From: Sphingosinicella sp942492965
Lineage (GTDB): Bacteria > Pseudomonadota > Alphaproteobacteria > Sphingomonadales > Sphingomonadaceae
Assembly (NCBI GenBank): GCA_942492965.1
Contig: OW818656.1
Coordinates: forward strand, 744,001-808,000
Direction of reading: 5' to 3'
Length of the DNA: 64,000 bases
Part shown: positions 25,142 through 34,291 of the stretch, one piece after another
How positions within the stretch are numbered: the stretch's first letter is position 1
Layout of the letters: every line of letters starts with the position of its first letter
Program-made: the position numbers and the translations under genes
Notes under the pieces: model-generated
Database searches by the model: none
What the model saw: only the letters and a program-made list of their open reading frames with translations
Told to the model about the DNA's origin: nothing

Positions 25142-26308
25142 ATGAGCCTTCGCCTGCCACCTGTCCCCGCATGGTCCGCCGCCCTCATTGCCGCCCTCAT
25201 CGGATTCGGCGGAACGGTCGCGCTCGTGGTGCAGGCGATGCGCGTGCTCGGTGCATCGGTCGAGCAGACGGGCTCCGCCCTGACCGCGCTCTGCCTCGGC
25301 ATTGCGCTGACCGGCGGCTTTTTCTCCCTGAAACTGCGGATGCCCGTCGTGCTCGCCTGGTCTACGCCCGGGGCGGCGCTGCTCGCCGCGACAGCGCCCG
25401 GGATCGCATGGCCCGAAGCGATCGGCGCGTTTCTGGCTGCCGCCGTGATGATGGTGGTGCTGGGCGCGGTCCCGGCGCTCGGACGGCTCGCCACGCGCAT
25501 TCCCACGACCGTTGCGTCGGGCATGCTCGCCGGCGTTCTGCTACCCTTCTGCCTTGGACTTTTCAAAGCGGGCGCGACCGACCCCCTGCTCGTCGTGCTG
25601 CTCGTGGCGGTTTTCCTCCTCGCGCGCCAACGCGTACCGCTTTACACACTGCTTCTGGTCCTTGCGGCGGGGATTGCGATCACCCTCGTCCGCGGCGACG
25701 TTGCCCCGCTTCCGCCCGGGGCGACGTTCGGCGCGCTGACGCCCGTGATGCCTGCGTTCGATATCCGCACGATCCTCAGCATCGGCGTACCGTTCTTCCT
25801 CGTCACGCTCGTCTCGCAAAACCTGCCCGGCCTCGTCGTGCTTCAGGCAGCGGGTTACACGCCAAACGCCCGCACGCTGATCGTCGGGACCGGGCTGACC
25901 TCGCTGGTGACGGCGCCGTTCGGGGCACATGCGGTCTGCCTTGCCGCGATCACGGCAACGATCTGCACCACCGACGATGCACATCCCGATAGGGGCCGGC
26001 GCTGGGTGGTGGGCATAGTTTATGCAGGCTTCTATCTCGTGCTTGCGCTCTTTTCGCCTGCACTCGTCCGGCTGTTCCTTGCGCTTCCGGAAGCCGTGAT
26101 CGTCACGCTCACCGGCATCGCGCTCATTCCGGCGCTGATCGGCACGATGGAAACGATGTTGTCAGTCAAGGAGGATCGCGATGCAGCGATCGTGACCTTC
26201 CTCGCCACCGGATCGGGCCTTGCGCTTTTCGGGCTGGGCGCGGCGTTCTGGGGCCTGCTCTCGGGTTTCCTCGCGCTTGGTGGCAAGGCGCTGCTGCGCC
26301 GGGTTTAG
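25142..26308 (+). CDS. BenE-family benzoate/H+ symporter-like transporter
   Basis: 388 residues with about 11-12 hydrophobic helices. The segments KLRMPVVLAWSTPGAALLAAT, FGALTPVMPAFDIRTILSIGVPFFLVTLVSQNLPGLVVLQAAGY and FGAHAVCLAAITATICTTDDAHPD match the BenE/YdcO family, related to nucleobase-ascorbate transporters. The substrate in this organism is unknown, since many BenE-like proteins are uncharacterised and no benzoate catabolic genes lie nearby. The start is ATG at 25142, 52 bp after the membrane protein. Confidence 0.88.
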   Translation: MSLRLPPVPAWSAALIAALIGFGGTVALVVQAMRVLGASVEQTGSALTALCLGIALTGGFFSLKLRMPVVLAWSTPGAALLAATAPGIAWPEAIGAFLAAAVMMVVLGAVPALGRLATRIPTTVASGMLAGVLLPFCLGLFKAGATDPLLVVLLVAVFLLARQRVPLYTLLLVLAAGIAITLVRGDVAPLPPGATFGALTPVMPAFDIRTILSIGVPFFLVTLVSQNLPGLVVLQAAGYTPNARTLIVGTGLTSLVTAPFGAHAVCLAAITATICTTDDAHPDRGRRWVVGIVYAGFYLVLALFSPALVRLFLALPEAVIVTLTGIALIPALIGTMETMLSVKEDRDAAIVTFLATGSGLALFGLGAAFWGLLSGFLALGGKALLRRV

Positions 26309-26368
26309 AGAGCGCCTCGCGTTCGAGAGGAAAGCGCGCGCCGCCCCCTCGAATGATCAGTGCACCGG

Positions 26369-27031
26369 CTATGAGGCGGGTTCAAACGCCGCCAGTTCAA
26401 TAAGGGTTTTTTCTGCCATCGCCTGAAAGCCGCGCATGATGCCTTCATAAACATCGATGCGAATATCGAACGGACGGATCTTTCCCTTGTTCGCGTTGAT
26501 CATCGTCGCTGTTACCGCAGGGTTCTCACCCGTAACCGCTCCTCCGACAGCCCCGCCGATCGCCCGCCCTATTTTTCCGAACCGCACCCCTCTGGTGATT
26601 TCAAAATCGGGTGCCTGCGTCTGCTCCCAGACCTGGGTGCCGGTCGCGATGTCCTTCAGTCGGTAGATGACCGTACTCTTGTGATGGGAGCCGGTCGTAA
26701 GCGGAGTAATCGCCATGGACTGCACTTCCGCCGTCAGTTCATAGCGCGCTTTCGCCGGATCTTTTGCGAAGAAGCCATTCTTCTTCAACGCGGCAGTATA
26801 GGTACGATAAAACCAGCCGTTCGCCGGCTGCGCGTCACCCTCCTGCGTGAAAACGATCTCTGCGACATCCGCGGGCACCACGGCGCGCAATTCCGGCCCT
26901 CCGCTTGCCGCACCTAGTTTTACCGTACCAGAAAATGGACTGTTCGCAGGAAGCGTCACAACGCGATCTGCCGCGAAAGAGACTGCGGGAACGAATATCG
27001 ATATCAGAAATGCAATGAGAACCCTACGCAT
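26369..27031 (-). CDS. Exported protein of unknown function
   Basis: 220 residues with a signal peptide (MRRVLIAFLISIFVPAVSFA). The ATG follows GGGGGG. The mature protein has a beta-rich region (AEVQSMAITPLTTGSHHKSTVIYRLKDIATGTQVWEQ) and a glycine-zipper-like run (FGKIGRAIGGAVGGAVTGE) before the C-terminal domain. This suggests an outer-membrane-associated or periplasmic protein, but I recognise no family. It is convergent with the BenE gene and has its own 158-bp AT-rich upstream region. Confidence 0.65.
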   Translation of the reverse strand: MRRVLIAFLISIFVPAVSFAADRVVTLPANSPFSGTVKLGAASGGPELRAVVPADVAEIVFTQEGDAQPANGWFYRTYTAALKKNGFFAKDPAKARYELTAEVQSMAITPLTTGSHHKSTVIYRLKDIATGTQVWEQTQAPDFEITRGVRFGKIGRAIGGAVGGAVTGENPAVTATMINANKGKIRPFDIRIDVYEGIMRGFQAMAEKTLIELAAFEPAS

Positions 27032-27189
27032 CTGCCCCCCATTTTGTTCATCATCGATCATGAACAGGTTCACGTTGGCAGTCACTCAATTGCGAATCAA
27101 GAGTATTATTTAAAGCTACGAGTGAAGTTCATTCACGATCTGTAATCGATGCGGGGAAGGATGGTAATTCTATCGAAGAGCAGAGAGTA

Positions 27190-27927
27190 TTATGCTGTCC
27201 ATTCGGATAGGCCGTTGCGCATCCGGTCGAGCGCCGCTTTCTTGATCTGGCAGACGCGTGCGGCACCGACACCAAGCACAGCGCCGATCTCGTCGAGGTT
27301 CAGTTCCTCGACATAATAGAGCTGCAGCACCATCGCCTCGCGCTCGGGAAGGGTCTTGATACCCTCGGCGAGCGCGCGTTCGAGATCCTTGCGTTCAAGC
27401 GTTTCGTCCGGCGTTTCGCCTTCGTCGGCGAACCACTGCGAATGATCCGAATAAACCTCGTCGATATTCTCGTAGTGCACACCCTGCGTAGCATCGATCT
27501 CGGCCTGCAATGCCTTCAATGTGATGCCCATGCGCGCAGCGAGTTCCATCTGCGTCGGCGGACGCCCGAGTGCGAGTTCCGCTTCGCGGCGGGCATCGTT
27601 CAGCTGCTTGCGGCGCACGAGTGCGCTGCGGCACATGTTCGCCTGCCGCCGAAGCTGGTCGATCATCGCCCCGCGGATGCGCGTGGTGGCGTATGTGGAA
27701 AAGGCGGCGGTGCCACGCTCCTGGAAATTGCGCGCCGCTTCCAGCAGGGCAATCGTGCCGATCTGTACGAGATCGCCGATCTCGATCGCCGAGCTCATCC
27801 GCCCGAAGACATGCCACGCGATCTTGCGCACGAGCCCCAGATTGGCCTCGACAAGCTGCTGCGGCGTCGGCGCAGCCTGGCGCCGACCGTAAACAAGACC
27901 TCCGGCAAGCTCAGCCCGCGCGTGCAT
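27190..27927 (-). CDS. fliA: Flagellar sigma factor FliA (sigma-28)
   Basis: 245 residues of a group 3 sigma factor. Region 2 reads ANLGLVRKIAWHVFGRMSSAIEIGDLVQIGTIALLEAARNF, then FSTYATTRIRGAMIDQLRR; region 3 has RPPTQMELAARMGITLKALQ; region 4 has LPEREAMVLQLYYVEELNLDEIGAVLGVGAARVCQIKKAAL. It is specific for late flagellar genes and is held by FlgM. The ATG at 27927 overlaps the end of flhG by 17 bp and has GAGGGATGCG upstream. It is last in the transglycosylase-flhA-flhF-flhG-fliA operon. Confidence 0.94.
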   Translation of the reverse strand: MHARAELAGGLVYGRRQAAPTPQQLVEANLGLVRKIAWHVFGRMSSAIEIGDLVQIGTIALLEAARNFQERGTAAFSTYATTRIRGAMIDQLRRQANMCRSALVRRKQLNDARREAELALGRPPTQMELAARMGITLKALQAEIDATQGVHYENIDEVYSDHSQWFADEGETPDETLERKDLERALAEGIKTLPEREAMVLQLYYVEELNLDEIGAVLGVGAARVCQIKKAALDRMRNGLSEWTA

Positions 27928-28801
27928 CGCATCCCTCTCCGAAGAAGGCGGTGTTCGGCGTCGCGAGAATATCCGTGCGGGTGCGCTTCGCGATGTCGAG
28001 CGCGAGGGTATTGAATGCCTGCCCCGCCGCCGAAAGCGGATAGGCCTCGACAAGACAGCGCTTGCGCATCGCGGCGCTGTGCACATGGTTGTCGTGCGGG
28101 ATCGAGCCCAAATGTTCGAGATTGATGTCGAGGAAGTTGCTCGCCACCTGCTTGAAGCGCGCGAACAGTCTGCGGCCCGCCAGCGCGTTCGGCACCATGT
28201 TGGTGACGACGAGCACATCGCGGCAGCGCCCGCGCTGCGCCAGCGCTTTCAGAAGACCGTAGGCGTCGATGAACGACGCCGGCTCGTCGGTGAGCACGAC
28301 GACAGCGAAATCGCTCTTTTCCACAAGGCTCGTCACGTTGGGGGCGATGCCCGCCGCCGTATCGATAACGAGATAGTCGAGGTCGTCTTCGAACACGCGG
28401 AACTCGCGGCAGAAACCGTCGAGCACGTCGTCCTCGATCACGGCGAGGCTGGCGTCGCCTGATCCGCCGCTGACGAGCCCGATCCCGGCCGGGCCCGGCT
28501 GCACGATCTCGGTGAGCGGCACGCCGTCCTTCAGCGCATCGCGCACGGTGCGGCCCGCCGGGCGGCCGAGCATGACGCCCGCGTTCGCAAGGCCGAGATC
28601 GGCATCGAACAGCATCACCCGCTTGCCAGACTTGGCGAGCGCGACCGACAGATTGACCGACACATGGGTCTTGCCGACACCGCCCTTGCCGCTGGCCACC
28701 GCCACCACGACGGGGCGGTTGCGGAGATCCTGGCCGGTCGGCACGGGCGAAGTCATTCGGGAAAAGCCTTCCGTTGGCATACGCTTGAGAGCGGCGATCA
28801 T
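27911..28801 (-). CDS. flhG: Flagellar number regulator FlhG (MinD-like ATPase)
   Basis: 296 residues. A deviant Walker A (VASGKGGVGKTHVSVNLSVALA), the FDADLGLANAGVMLG motif and YLVIDTAAGIAPNVTSLVEKSD identify a MinD/ParA-type ATPase. FlhG limits flagellar number with FlhF and, in gammaproteobacteria, also modulates FleQ-type activators. Start ATG at 28801 overlaps the flhF stop (ATGA); longer in-frame versions would run into flhF. Confidence 0.92.
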   Translation of the reverse strand: MIAALKRMPTEGFSRMTSPVPTGQDLRNRPVVVAVASGKGGVGKTHVSVNLSVALAKSGKRVMLFDADLGLANAGVMLGRPAGRTVRDALKDGVPLTEIVQPGPAGIGLVSGGSGDASLAVIEDDVLDGFCREFRVFEDDLDYLVIDTAAGIAPNVTSLVEKSDFAVVVLTDEPASFIDAYGLLKALAQRGRCRDVLVVTNMVPNALAGRRLFARFKQVASNFLDINLEHLGSIPHDNHVHSAAMRKRCLVEAYPLSAAGQAFNTLALDIAKRTRTDILATPNTAFFGEGCDARAG

Positions 28802-29784
28802 TGCAGCGTCGCCGTCGCGCCGGTGGAGAGGGACGCAGCGACCATCCGGCACAGGCCGGTTGCCCGCGCCGCGTCGTAGCCGCTTCCGAAATCGGCCGAA
28901 CGCCCGATCCCGGCAAGTGGCACTCCGCTCGAAAGCAGCATGGTCAGCACCGCCCCCGGCGGCAGGGTTTCGCCCGCATGGGTGAGAACATAGGCATCGA
29001 AACCTTGCGAAAACATCTCCGCGATCTGGCGATGCCGTGCGAGCTGGCCGCTGAGAGGCATCGTGCAGAGCACGGTGAGGGTGCCGGCGCGGTTCAGCGC
29101 GCCGCGCAGTTCCTCCACCTCGCAGGCGGCAAGGCGTGGGTCGCTCGGCATATCGATGAACAGACGTTCCTTGCGCGAAAGACGCCGCGCCGCTTCGGCG
29201 AGGCTTTCTCCGCGCGCCGGATCGGCGACCGGAATTTTCAGGAGGGAAGCGATGACGCGAAGCTGTTCCCGCGCGCCGGGGCGGCGGTCCCCGGAAAGCA
29301 GCGTGATGCGTTCGCCGGGGCGCGACGCGCGCGCCATCGCGGCGAGCTGCGCCAGCGTCGTCGTCTTGGCACTACCACTGTCACCGACCACGCAGACGTG
29401 CTCGAGATCGGTGTGCGGCGGCGGCGTGATCTTCACTTCGCGCTCGACGCGGATCAGGAAGCGCGACCAGGCATCGGCAAGGTCGGCACCAGCCGCAGCC
29501 ATTTCGCCGGTGAGGAATTCGGGATCGATGCCGACCGCACGCGACTGCGCGATGAAGCGCACCATCGGATCCTTGCCCTTCGGCTGAGGCGCGGGCGTGA
29601 ATACGGGGGGCGTTGTGATTTCTGGCGCACGGAGCGGGACCGGCCGTTCGATACCGCCCGCCACGACCTCGACGCCGTGGCGCGTGGTGCGGGTCTCGTA
29701 AACGATGGCGTCGGGGCCGAACATTTCGGCGACGCGTTCAAGCGCGATGCGGCTGCTCGGCGCTACAATGGTCGTGGTCTGCAT
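28798..29784 (-). CDS. flhF: FlhF-like SRP-type GTPase with altered GTPase motifs
   Basis: 328 residues. The N-terminal FlhF B-domain (IALERVAEMFGPDAIVYETRT) and the DRRPGAREQLRVIASLLKIPV segment are clear. The P-loop GDSGSAKTTTLA keeps GKT-like chemistry with Ala for Gly. The G3 motif (usually DTAGR) reads DMPSDPR and the G4 motif (usually TKLD) reads THAG. FlhF normally recruits early flagellar parts to the cell pole as a GTP-bound dimer. Here nucleotide specificity or hydrolysis may be lost or changed. The gene lies between flhA and flhG as in polar flagellates. Confidence 0.86.
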   Translation of the reverse strand: MQTTTIVAPSSRIALERVAEMFGPDAIVYETRTTRHGVEVVAGGIERPVPLRAPEITTPPVFTPAPQPKGKDPMVRFIAQSRAVGIDPEFLTGEMAAAGADLADAWSRFLIRVEREVKITPPPHTDLEHVCVVGDSGSAKTTTLAQLAAMARASRPGERITLLSGDRRPGAREQLRVIASLLKIPVADPARGESLAEAARRLSRKERLFIDMPSDPRLAACEVEELRGALNRAGTLTVLCTMPLSGQLARHRQIAEMFSQGFDAYVLTHAGETLPPGAVLTMLLSSGVPLAGIGRSADFGSGYDAARATGLCRMVAASLSTGATATLQ

Positions 29785-29802
29785 AACGCGAACTCAACTC
29801 CC

Positions 29803-31893
29803 CTAGTGTTCGTTGCCGCGGCCGACGACGGCCACCACCTGAACCTGACGACTGTCCGGAATCTCGTAGAAGGACAGCACCGTCACATCCGGCAGATGCT
29901 GGCGCAGGAGCTGGAACAGCGGCCTGCGCACGAGCGGCGTCGTGACAACTGCAAATGTCGTGCCATCCGACAGCAGCGGACGCGCCGCCTCGCCGAGTGC
30001 GGTAAGGATGCGCTGCGAGAGTGCCGGATCGAGCGGATAGGCGCCCGTGGGATCGGCGCGGACGGAGGCAACCAGAAGCTGCTCCAGCTCGCCGTCGAGC
30101 GTGATGATCTTCAGCTGCTCACGGATGCCGCAGAGCTTCTGGACAATGAGCCCGCCGAGCGCCGGGCGCACCAGCTCGGTGAGATCGCCGGCATCCTGCG
30201 TACGATGCGCGACACCCGACAAAGCCTCGATAATCCGCCGGAAATCGCGGATCGGCACGGCCTCGTCGAGCAGCGTCTGCAAGACGTTCGTGATGGTCTG
30301 GAGCGAGAGCGACTTGGTGACGCCGCCCACCAGTTGCGGGGCGGCGGTCTGCAATGTGTCGAGCAGTTTCTGCACCTCGTCCTGCCCGAGGAGCTGGCGC
30401 GACTGGCCGCTGAGGATCTGGTTGACGTGCGTTGCCATCACCGTCGACGGGTCGACGACGGTGTAACCGTTTGCGATGGCCTGGTCCTTGTCTTCCGGCT
30501 GAATCCAGAGCGCATCGAGCCCGAACGTCGGATCCTTGACGGCACGTCCGGAAACCGACGCGTGGACGAGACCGGAATCGAGTGCGAGCAGTTCCTGCGG
30601 CGCCACCTCGTCCTCGCCGTAAACGACGCCGGAAACGAGCACGCGGTAAGCATGGGGCGGCAGCGCCATGTTGTCGCGCACGCGGATCATCGGAATAACG
30701 AAGCCGAGCTCGCGCGAGAGCTGACGGCGGATACCGGTGAGGCGGCCCATCAGCGGCGCGCCGAGCTTCTCGTCGACGAGGCCGATAAGGCCGTAGCCGA
30801 TCTCCACGCTGATCTGGACGTTGTCGGTAACGTCCTCCCAGCTGATCTGCGATTCCGCGTTGGGATCGACGACTGGCGCCTCGACGACGGGCGCAGCATC
30901 GGCGATGGTCTTCGCCCGCTTCAGGCGCCACGCCACGGCAGCAGCGATCGCAGCCGCCGTCAGGATGATGCCGTGCGGCATTCCCGGCACGACGCCCAGC
31001 AGCGCAAGGATCACCGCAACCGGCGTCCACGCCCCCGCAGAGCCGAACTGGCTCGACATCTGTCCGGTGAGATCGAGCGGCGACGACACGCGCGTGACGA
31101 TGATCGCCGCGGCGATCGAAAGCAGCAGCGCGGGGATCTGCGCCACAAGGCCGTCACCGATCGCGAGCAGCACGTAGTTCGACCCTGCCTCAGCGAGCGT
31201 CAGCCCATGCTGCACGGTGCCGAGGATGAGGCCGCCGATGATGTTGACGAAGAGGATGAGGATGCCGGCGACGGCATCGCCCTTCACGAACTTCGAGGCG
31301 CCGTCCATGGAGCCGTAGAAATCCGCTTCGGTCGCGACTTCCTGGCGGCGCGCCTTGGCTTCGTCGGGCGTCAGGAGCCCGGCGTTGAGATCAGCGTCGA
31401 TCGCCATCTGCTTGCCGGGCAACGCATCTAGCGTGAAGCGCGCGGACACTTCGGAAACGCGGCCCGCGCCCTTCGTGATCACCACGAGGTTGATGATCAT
31501 CAGGATCGCGAAAACGAAGATACCGACGATGTAATCGCCGCCGATCAGGAAATTACCGAACGCCTCGATAACGTGACCGGCAGCGTCCGGGCCTTCATGG
31601 CCGTTCACCAGCACGACGCGCGTCGATGCGACGTTGAGCGCGAGCCGGAGCAGCGTCGCGAACAGCAGCACGGTTGGGAACGACGAGAAATCGAGCGGTT
31701 TCTGCGTGTTCAGCGCCACCATGAGCACGGCGAGCGAGATCATGATGTTGAAGATGAAGAACGTGTCGAGCATGAACGGCGGGATCGGCACCACCATCAG
31801 CACGACAAGCAGCAGAATGCCGATGGGCAGCACGGCCGCGCGGCCCGCGCCGGCCCAGATCGAGCGGTTCATCTGGAGCGTTGCGGCAGTCAC
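29803..31893 (-). CDS. flhA: Flagellar export gate protein FlhA
   Basis: 696 residues. Eight predicted membrane helices include the hallmark RVSEVSARFTLDALPGKQMAIDADLNAGLL and the FHIPEP-like PFMLDTFFIFNIMISL region. The large cytoplasmic domain carries SWEDVTDNVQISVEIGYGLIGLVD and ends in a docking C-tail. FlhA uses the proton motive force for export and docks FliS/FliD chaperone complexes. The GTG at 31893 follows GGAG. Length normal. It is second in an operon with a sigma-54 promoter. Confidence 0.96.
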   Translation of the reverse strand: MTAATLQMNRSIWAGAGRAAVLPIGILLLVVLMVVPIPPFMLDTFFIFNIMISLAVLMVALNTQKPLDFSSFPTVLLFATLLRLALNVASTRVVLVNGHEGPDAAGHVIEAFGNFLIGGDYIVGIFVFAILMIINLVVITKGAGRVSEVSARFTLDALPGKQMAIDADLNAGLLTPDEAKARRQEVATEADFYGSMDGASKFVKGDAVAGILILFVNIIGGLILGTVQHGLTLAEAGSNYVLLAIGDGLVAQIPALLLSIAAAIIVTRVSSPLDLTGQMSSQFGSAGAWTPVAVILALLGVVPGMPHGIILTAAAIAAAVAWRLKRAKTIADAAPVVEAPVVDPNAESQISWEDVTDNVQISVEIGYGLIGLVDEKLGAPLMGRLTGIRRQLSRELGFVIPMIRVRDNMALPPHAYRVLVSGVVYGEDEVAPQELLALDSGLVHASVSGRAVKDPTFGLDALWIQPEDKDQAIANGYTVVDPSTVMATHVNQILSGQSRQLLGQDEVQKLLDTLQTAAPQLVGGVTKSLSLQTITNVLQTLLDEAVPIRDFRRIIEALSGVAHRTQDAGDLTELVRPALGGLIVQKLCGIREQLKIITLDGELEQLLVASVRADPTGAYPLDPALSQRILTALGEAARPLLSDGTTFAVVTTPLVRRPLFQLLRQHLPDVTVLSFYEIPDSRQVQVVAVVGRGNEH

Positions 31894-31944
31894 GAACGGC
31901 TCCGGGCGCTGGTCTTCAAGGCTTCAAACTCCGTGTGAAAGCGC

Positions 31945-32745
31945 TCAGCCGAGGCTGGCGAGCGTGAGATAGGCAAGCCGGGCGGCTTCCGGTTTCGTTG
32001 TCGAGAGCAGACCGTCCAGCGCCGATGCATCTTCCCCCGCGAGCGCGAGCGCGAGGCTCATCGGCAGCGGCGGTTCGGCGGGCACGACAGGGGCGCGGGC
32101 CGCGAGCGCCTGATCGGGCGCTTCGTCCCCCATCTTGGCGGCGAAACGCTCGTAGACATCCGCCAGCGAGCGCGGCGTACCGTTCGCTGCGTAGAACACG
32201 GCGCGGTTGGCGGCAGCCGCCGCGGGCATGACCTGGTCGGCACGCTGGCCCGGGTCCGCCGCCATCGCGCCGAGAAACTTCGCGGCGCCGCGCGGCCCTA
32301 GGAAATGGCCCATGTAGAGGTCGGTGGCGTTTGCCGTGCGGCCGGTTGCCGCCTCGATCGCCGTACCGTTCTCGCGCGCAGTCTCCGCCGCCATCAGCGC
32401 GGAGGCTTCGGGTTCGTTCCTGAGATTCATGATCGCGGGGCGAAGGCCCGCATCCGCAATCGTAAGCCGCCCGCGCGCGTCCGTCTTGATGGCGTTCGCG
32501 GCCCAGCCGAGGCCGTGCTCAGCACCGTGGCGCTTCAGCGCGCCGAGCCAGCTCTGGTCGATGAACTGATAGAGGCCAGTCGCGCTGCTGGTGCGCGCCT
32601 TCGCATCGGGCCGGAGGCCGCTTTCGACCTTCGCCTGATTGTAGAGATAATCGAAATCGACGCCGGTACGCCGGCTCGCTTCGGCAATCGCCGTGCGGAC
32701 GCGCTCAGCGCCTCCAGCGATCGTAGAAAGGGGCGTCGGATTCAT
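31945..32745 (-). CDS. Flagellar-operon lytic transglycosylase (SLT domain)
   Basis: 266 residues. The N-terminal SLT domain reads VDFDYLYNQAKVESGLRPDAKARTSSATGLYQFIDQSW; the Glu of VESG is the catalytic acid, with the AKARTSSATGLYQF substrate groove. The C-terminal half is helical with no recognised domain and no signal peptide is visible, so export through the flagellar type III system is possible. It likely opens peptidoglycan for rod assembly, because FlgJ here lacks a muramidase domain. It resembles PleA-type proteins of Caulobacter. It is the first gene of the flhA operon, under a sigma-54 promoter. Confidence 0.88.
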   Translation of the reverse strand: MNPTPLSTIAGGAERVRTAIAEASRRTGVDFDYLYNQAKVESGLRPDAKARTSSATGLYQFIDQSWLGALKRHGAEHGLGWAANAIKTDARGRLTIADAGLRPAIMNLRNEPEASALMAAETARENGTAIEAATGRTANATDLYMGHFLGPRGAAKFLGAMAADPGQRADQVMPAAAAANRAVFYAANGTPRSLADVYERFAAKMGDEAPDQALAARAPVVPAEPPLPMSLALALAGEDASALDGLLSTTKPEAARLAYLTLASLG

Positions 32746-32774
32746 GACGGCTTCGTCTCCTTTGCGGGAGACAA

Positions 32775-32791
32775 AGCAAGGGCCGTGCCAG
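32775..32791 (-). promoter_or_regulatory. Sigma-54 promoter of the transglycosylase-flhA-flhF-flhG-fliA operon
   Basis: On the minus strand CTGGCACGGCCCTTGCT is an exact -24/-12 match, with GC at 32776-32777. Predicted start near 32764 leaves a 19-nt leader containing AAGGAG. It places flhA, flhF, flhG and fliA under the sigma-54 activator. Confidence 0.9.
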
Positions 32792-32810
32792 TGTCAGAAA
32801 ATCAGCGCGC

Positions 32811-33176
32811 TCAGGCGCAGTCGAGGTCCAGCGAGCGATAGCCGCCGTCCATGCGGCCGTTGCGTCCGTAGCGGATTTGCGGCGCGTGTCCGGCCGCACG
32901 CGAGAGCACGGCAAGGCGGCGTTCGACGCCCGCCAGCAGCAGGTTCACGCGGAGCGCGGCCTGCTCGCAAAGCTCGGCGCCTTCGCGGATAAGCGCATCG
33001 GTTTCGGCATCGCTCGCGACGATCGGCGACAGCTGCAGTGCAGAAATCGCGGCGAGCTTCGCGGGTGTAGAGGATTCGAGGACGCTGATGTCCCCGCTTT
33101 CCAGCGCCGCGATTTCAGTGCGCAGCGTCTCGTTCAGGGTCTTCAGTGTCTGCCGGTAGGCAGGGGCATCCATCAT
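32811..33176 (-). CDS. flgN: FlgN-like hook-filament chaperone (hypothetical)
   Basis: 121 residues, helical, with LNETLRTEIAALESGDISVLESSTPAKLAAI at the N-terminus, the usual FlgN pattern of a long amphipathic helix. The C-terminus ends with RYGRNGRMDGG, resembling the unfolded tail of FlgN. It would chaperone FlgK and FlgL. Start overlaps the flgM stop (ATGA). The family is poorly conserved, so position carries much of the weight. Confidence 0.75.
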   Translation of the reverse strand: MMDAPAYRQTLKTLNETLRTEIAALESGDISVLESSTPAKLAAISALQLSPIVASDAETDALIREGAELCEQAALRVNLLLAGVERRLAVLSRAAGHAPQIRYGRNGRMDGGYRSLDLDCA

Positions 33177-33472
33177 TCGGCCGTCCAGCCGAGATCGAGA
33201 TCGACCATCTTGCGGGCGATCTGTTCGGGATCGACCTTGTAGCTGCCATTGGCGATAGCGGCGCGAAGCTCGGCAACGCGCGCGGCGTCGATCGGCGCGG
33301 CGGCGGCATCGCGCGCCGCGGTGGCAAGCTCGGAAAGCTCGGCGCGCGCAGGCGTCGGCGCGGTTTCGGCCGTAGCGGTCTTCGCAGCCCCCGCCGCCTT
33401 CGCGGCAGCCGGGTCCAGAAGCACCGACGCTCCGTTCAGCCCTGCCGGGCGGCCAGAAATTCCGTCTACCAT
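33173..33472 (-). CDS. flgM: Anti-sigma-28 factor FlgM
   Basis: 99 residues. The C-terminal sigma-28 binding helices read ARVAELRAAIANGSYKVDPEQIARKMVDLDLG, the FlgM signature. The N-terminal two thirds is low-complexity Ala/Pro-rich and disordered, suitable for type III export. The ATG at 33472 is chosen; an 11-codon extension exists. Secretion of FlgM after hook completion frees FliA. Confidence 0.92.
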   Translation of the reverse strand: MVDGISGRPAGLNGASVLLDPAAAKAAGAAKTATAETAPTPARAELSELATAARDAAAAPIDAARVAELRAAIANGSYKVDPEQIARKMVDLDLGWTAE

Positions 33473-33520
33473 CCTCGTCGCCTCATCATCGCCTGTGCGG
33501 CGCAAAAGCCCATTATAAAT

Positions 33521-34240
33521 TCATTCACGACCGTCTTCCGGATTTTTATAGCCCGGAAGCGCAACAATTCCTGGAGCGACCACAATCGCCTGCATCCGGT
33601 TGCCGGACGCGACGTTGCGAACGCGCACGCGGCCGCCCACGGGCGCATCCTGTTCGGCGACGCCCTCGACCGCGACTTCGATCCCCGTCCCGCCATTCTT
33701 GATCTGCACGGGGTCGCCGCGTTTCACGGCATTCGCGGCGATCAGCATGTTGGCGCGCACCGCCTCGCCGGGGCTGAGCGCACGAATGACCACCTTGCCG
33801 ACCACCTGATCGACCGCGGTAACGCCGCCGGGTACATAGGTATCAGGCCGGAAATCGACGTCCCCCGCCGAGATCGTACTGCCGCGCGGCACCGGGCGAA
33901 CGACGACGACAGCGCCGCTTCCGCCCTGCACAGCCCCCTGCCCTGCCGGTTTCATGTCGATGGGAACGTAAATCTGCCATCCGTCCGGCCCACCGCAGCG
34001 GACGAGCACGGTCGTCTGCCCCGTGCCGTACCAGATCAGCTCCGGCCGAATGGAACAGGCGCCAAGCTTCAGGCGGCGATCGACGCGCGGCGCGCGGTTT
34101 GGCCCGGCGAAGTCGCCGATCTGCGCTTCAAGGCGATCGAGGTTTTCGAAAATGACGGGCTGGGCCGCCGCCGCGGGTACACCGACGACAAATATTGCCG
34201 CCAATGCCCACAAGCGTCGGGAAACCGTCGTTCTGTTCAT
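33521..34240 (-). CDS. flgA: Flagellar P-ring assembly chaperone FlgA
   Basis: 239 residues with a signal peptide (LWALAAIFVVGVPAAAAQ). The C-terminal SAF-like domain has VVRPVPRGSTISAGDVDF, VVGKVVIRALSPGEAVRANMLIAANAVKRGDPVQI and IEVAVEGVAEQDAPVGGRVRVRN. FlgA helps FlgI assemble the P-ring in the periplasm. The ATG at 34240 follows AAGG. It lies downstream of the flgT-like gene. Confidence 0.93.
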   Translation of the reverse strand: MNRTTVSRRLWALAAIFVVGVPAAAAQPVIFENLDRLEAQIGDFAGPNRAPRVDRRLKLGACSIRPELIWYGTGQTTVLVRCGGPDGWQIYVPIDMKPAGQGAVQGGSGAVVVVRPVPRGSTISAGDVDFRPDTYVPGGVTAVDQVVGKVVIRALSPGEAVRANMLIAANAVKRGDPVQIKNGGTGIEVAVEGVAEQDAPVGGRVRVRNVASGNRMQAIVVAPGIVALPGYKNPEDGRE

Positions 34241-34291
34241 CCAGCCTTGCATGACACATTTCAAAGCAATGTCCATGCCAAGCCCGGAACG

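Noticed and set aside
28801..31431. 876-codon plus-strand open frame opposite flhF and flhA
   Set aside because: It is the mirror of two clear flagellar genes in GC-rich DNA, is extremely rich in Arg, His and Glu, and shows no domain. Long antisense frames also occur at 33146-35545 and 1696-3471 for the same reason.
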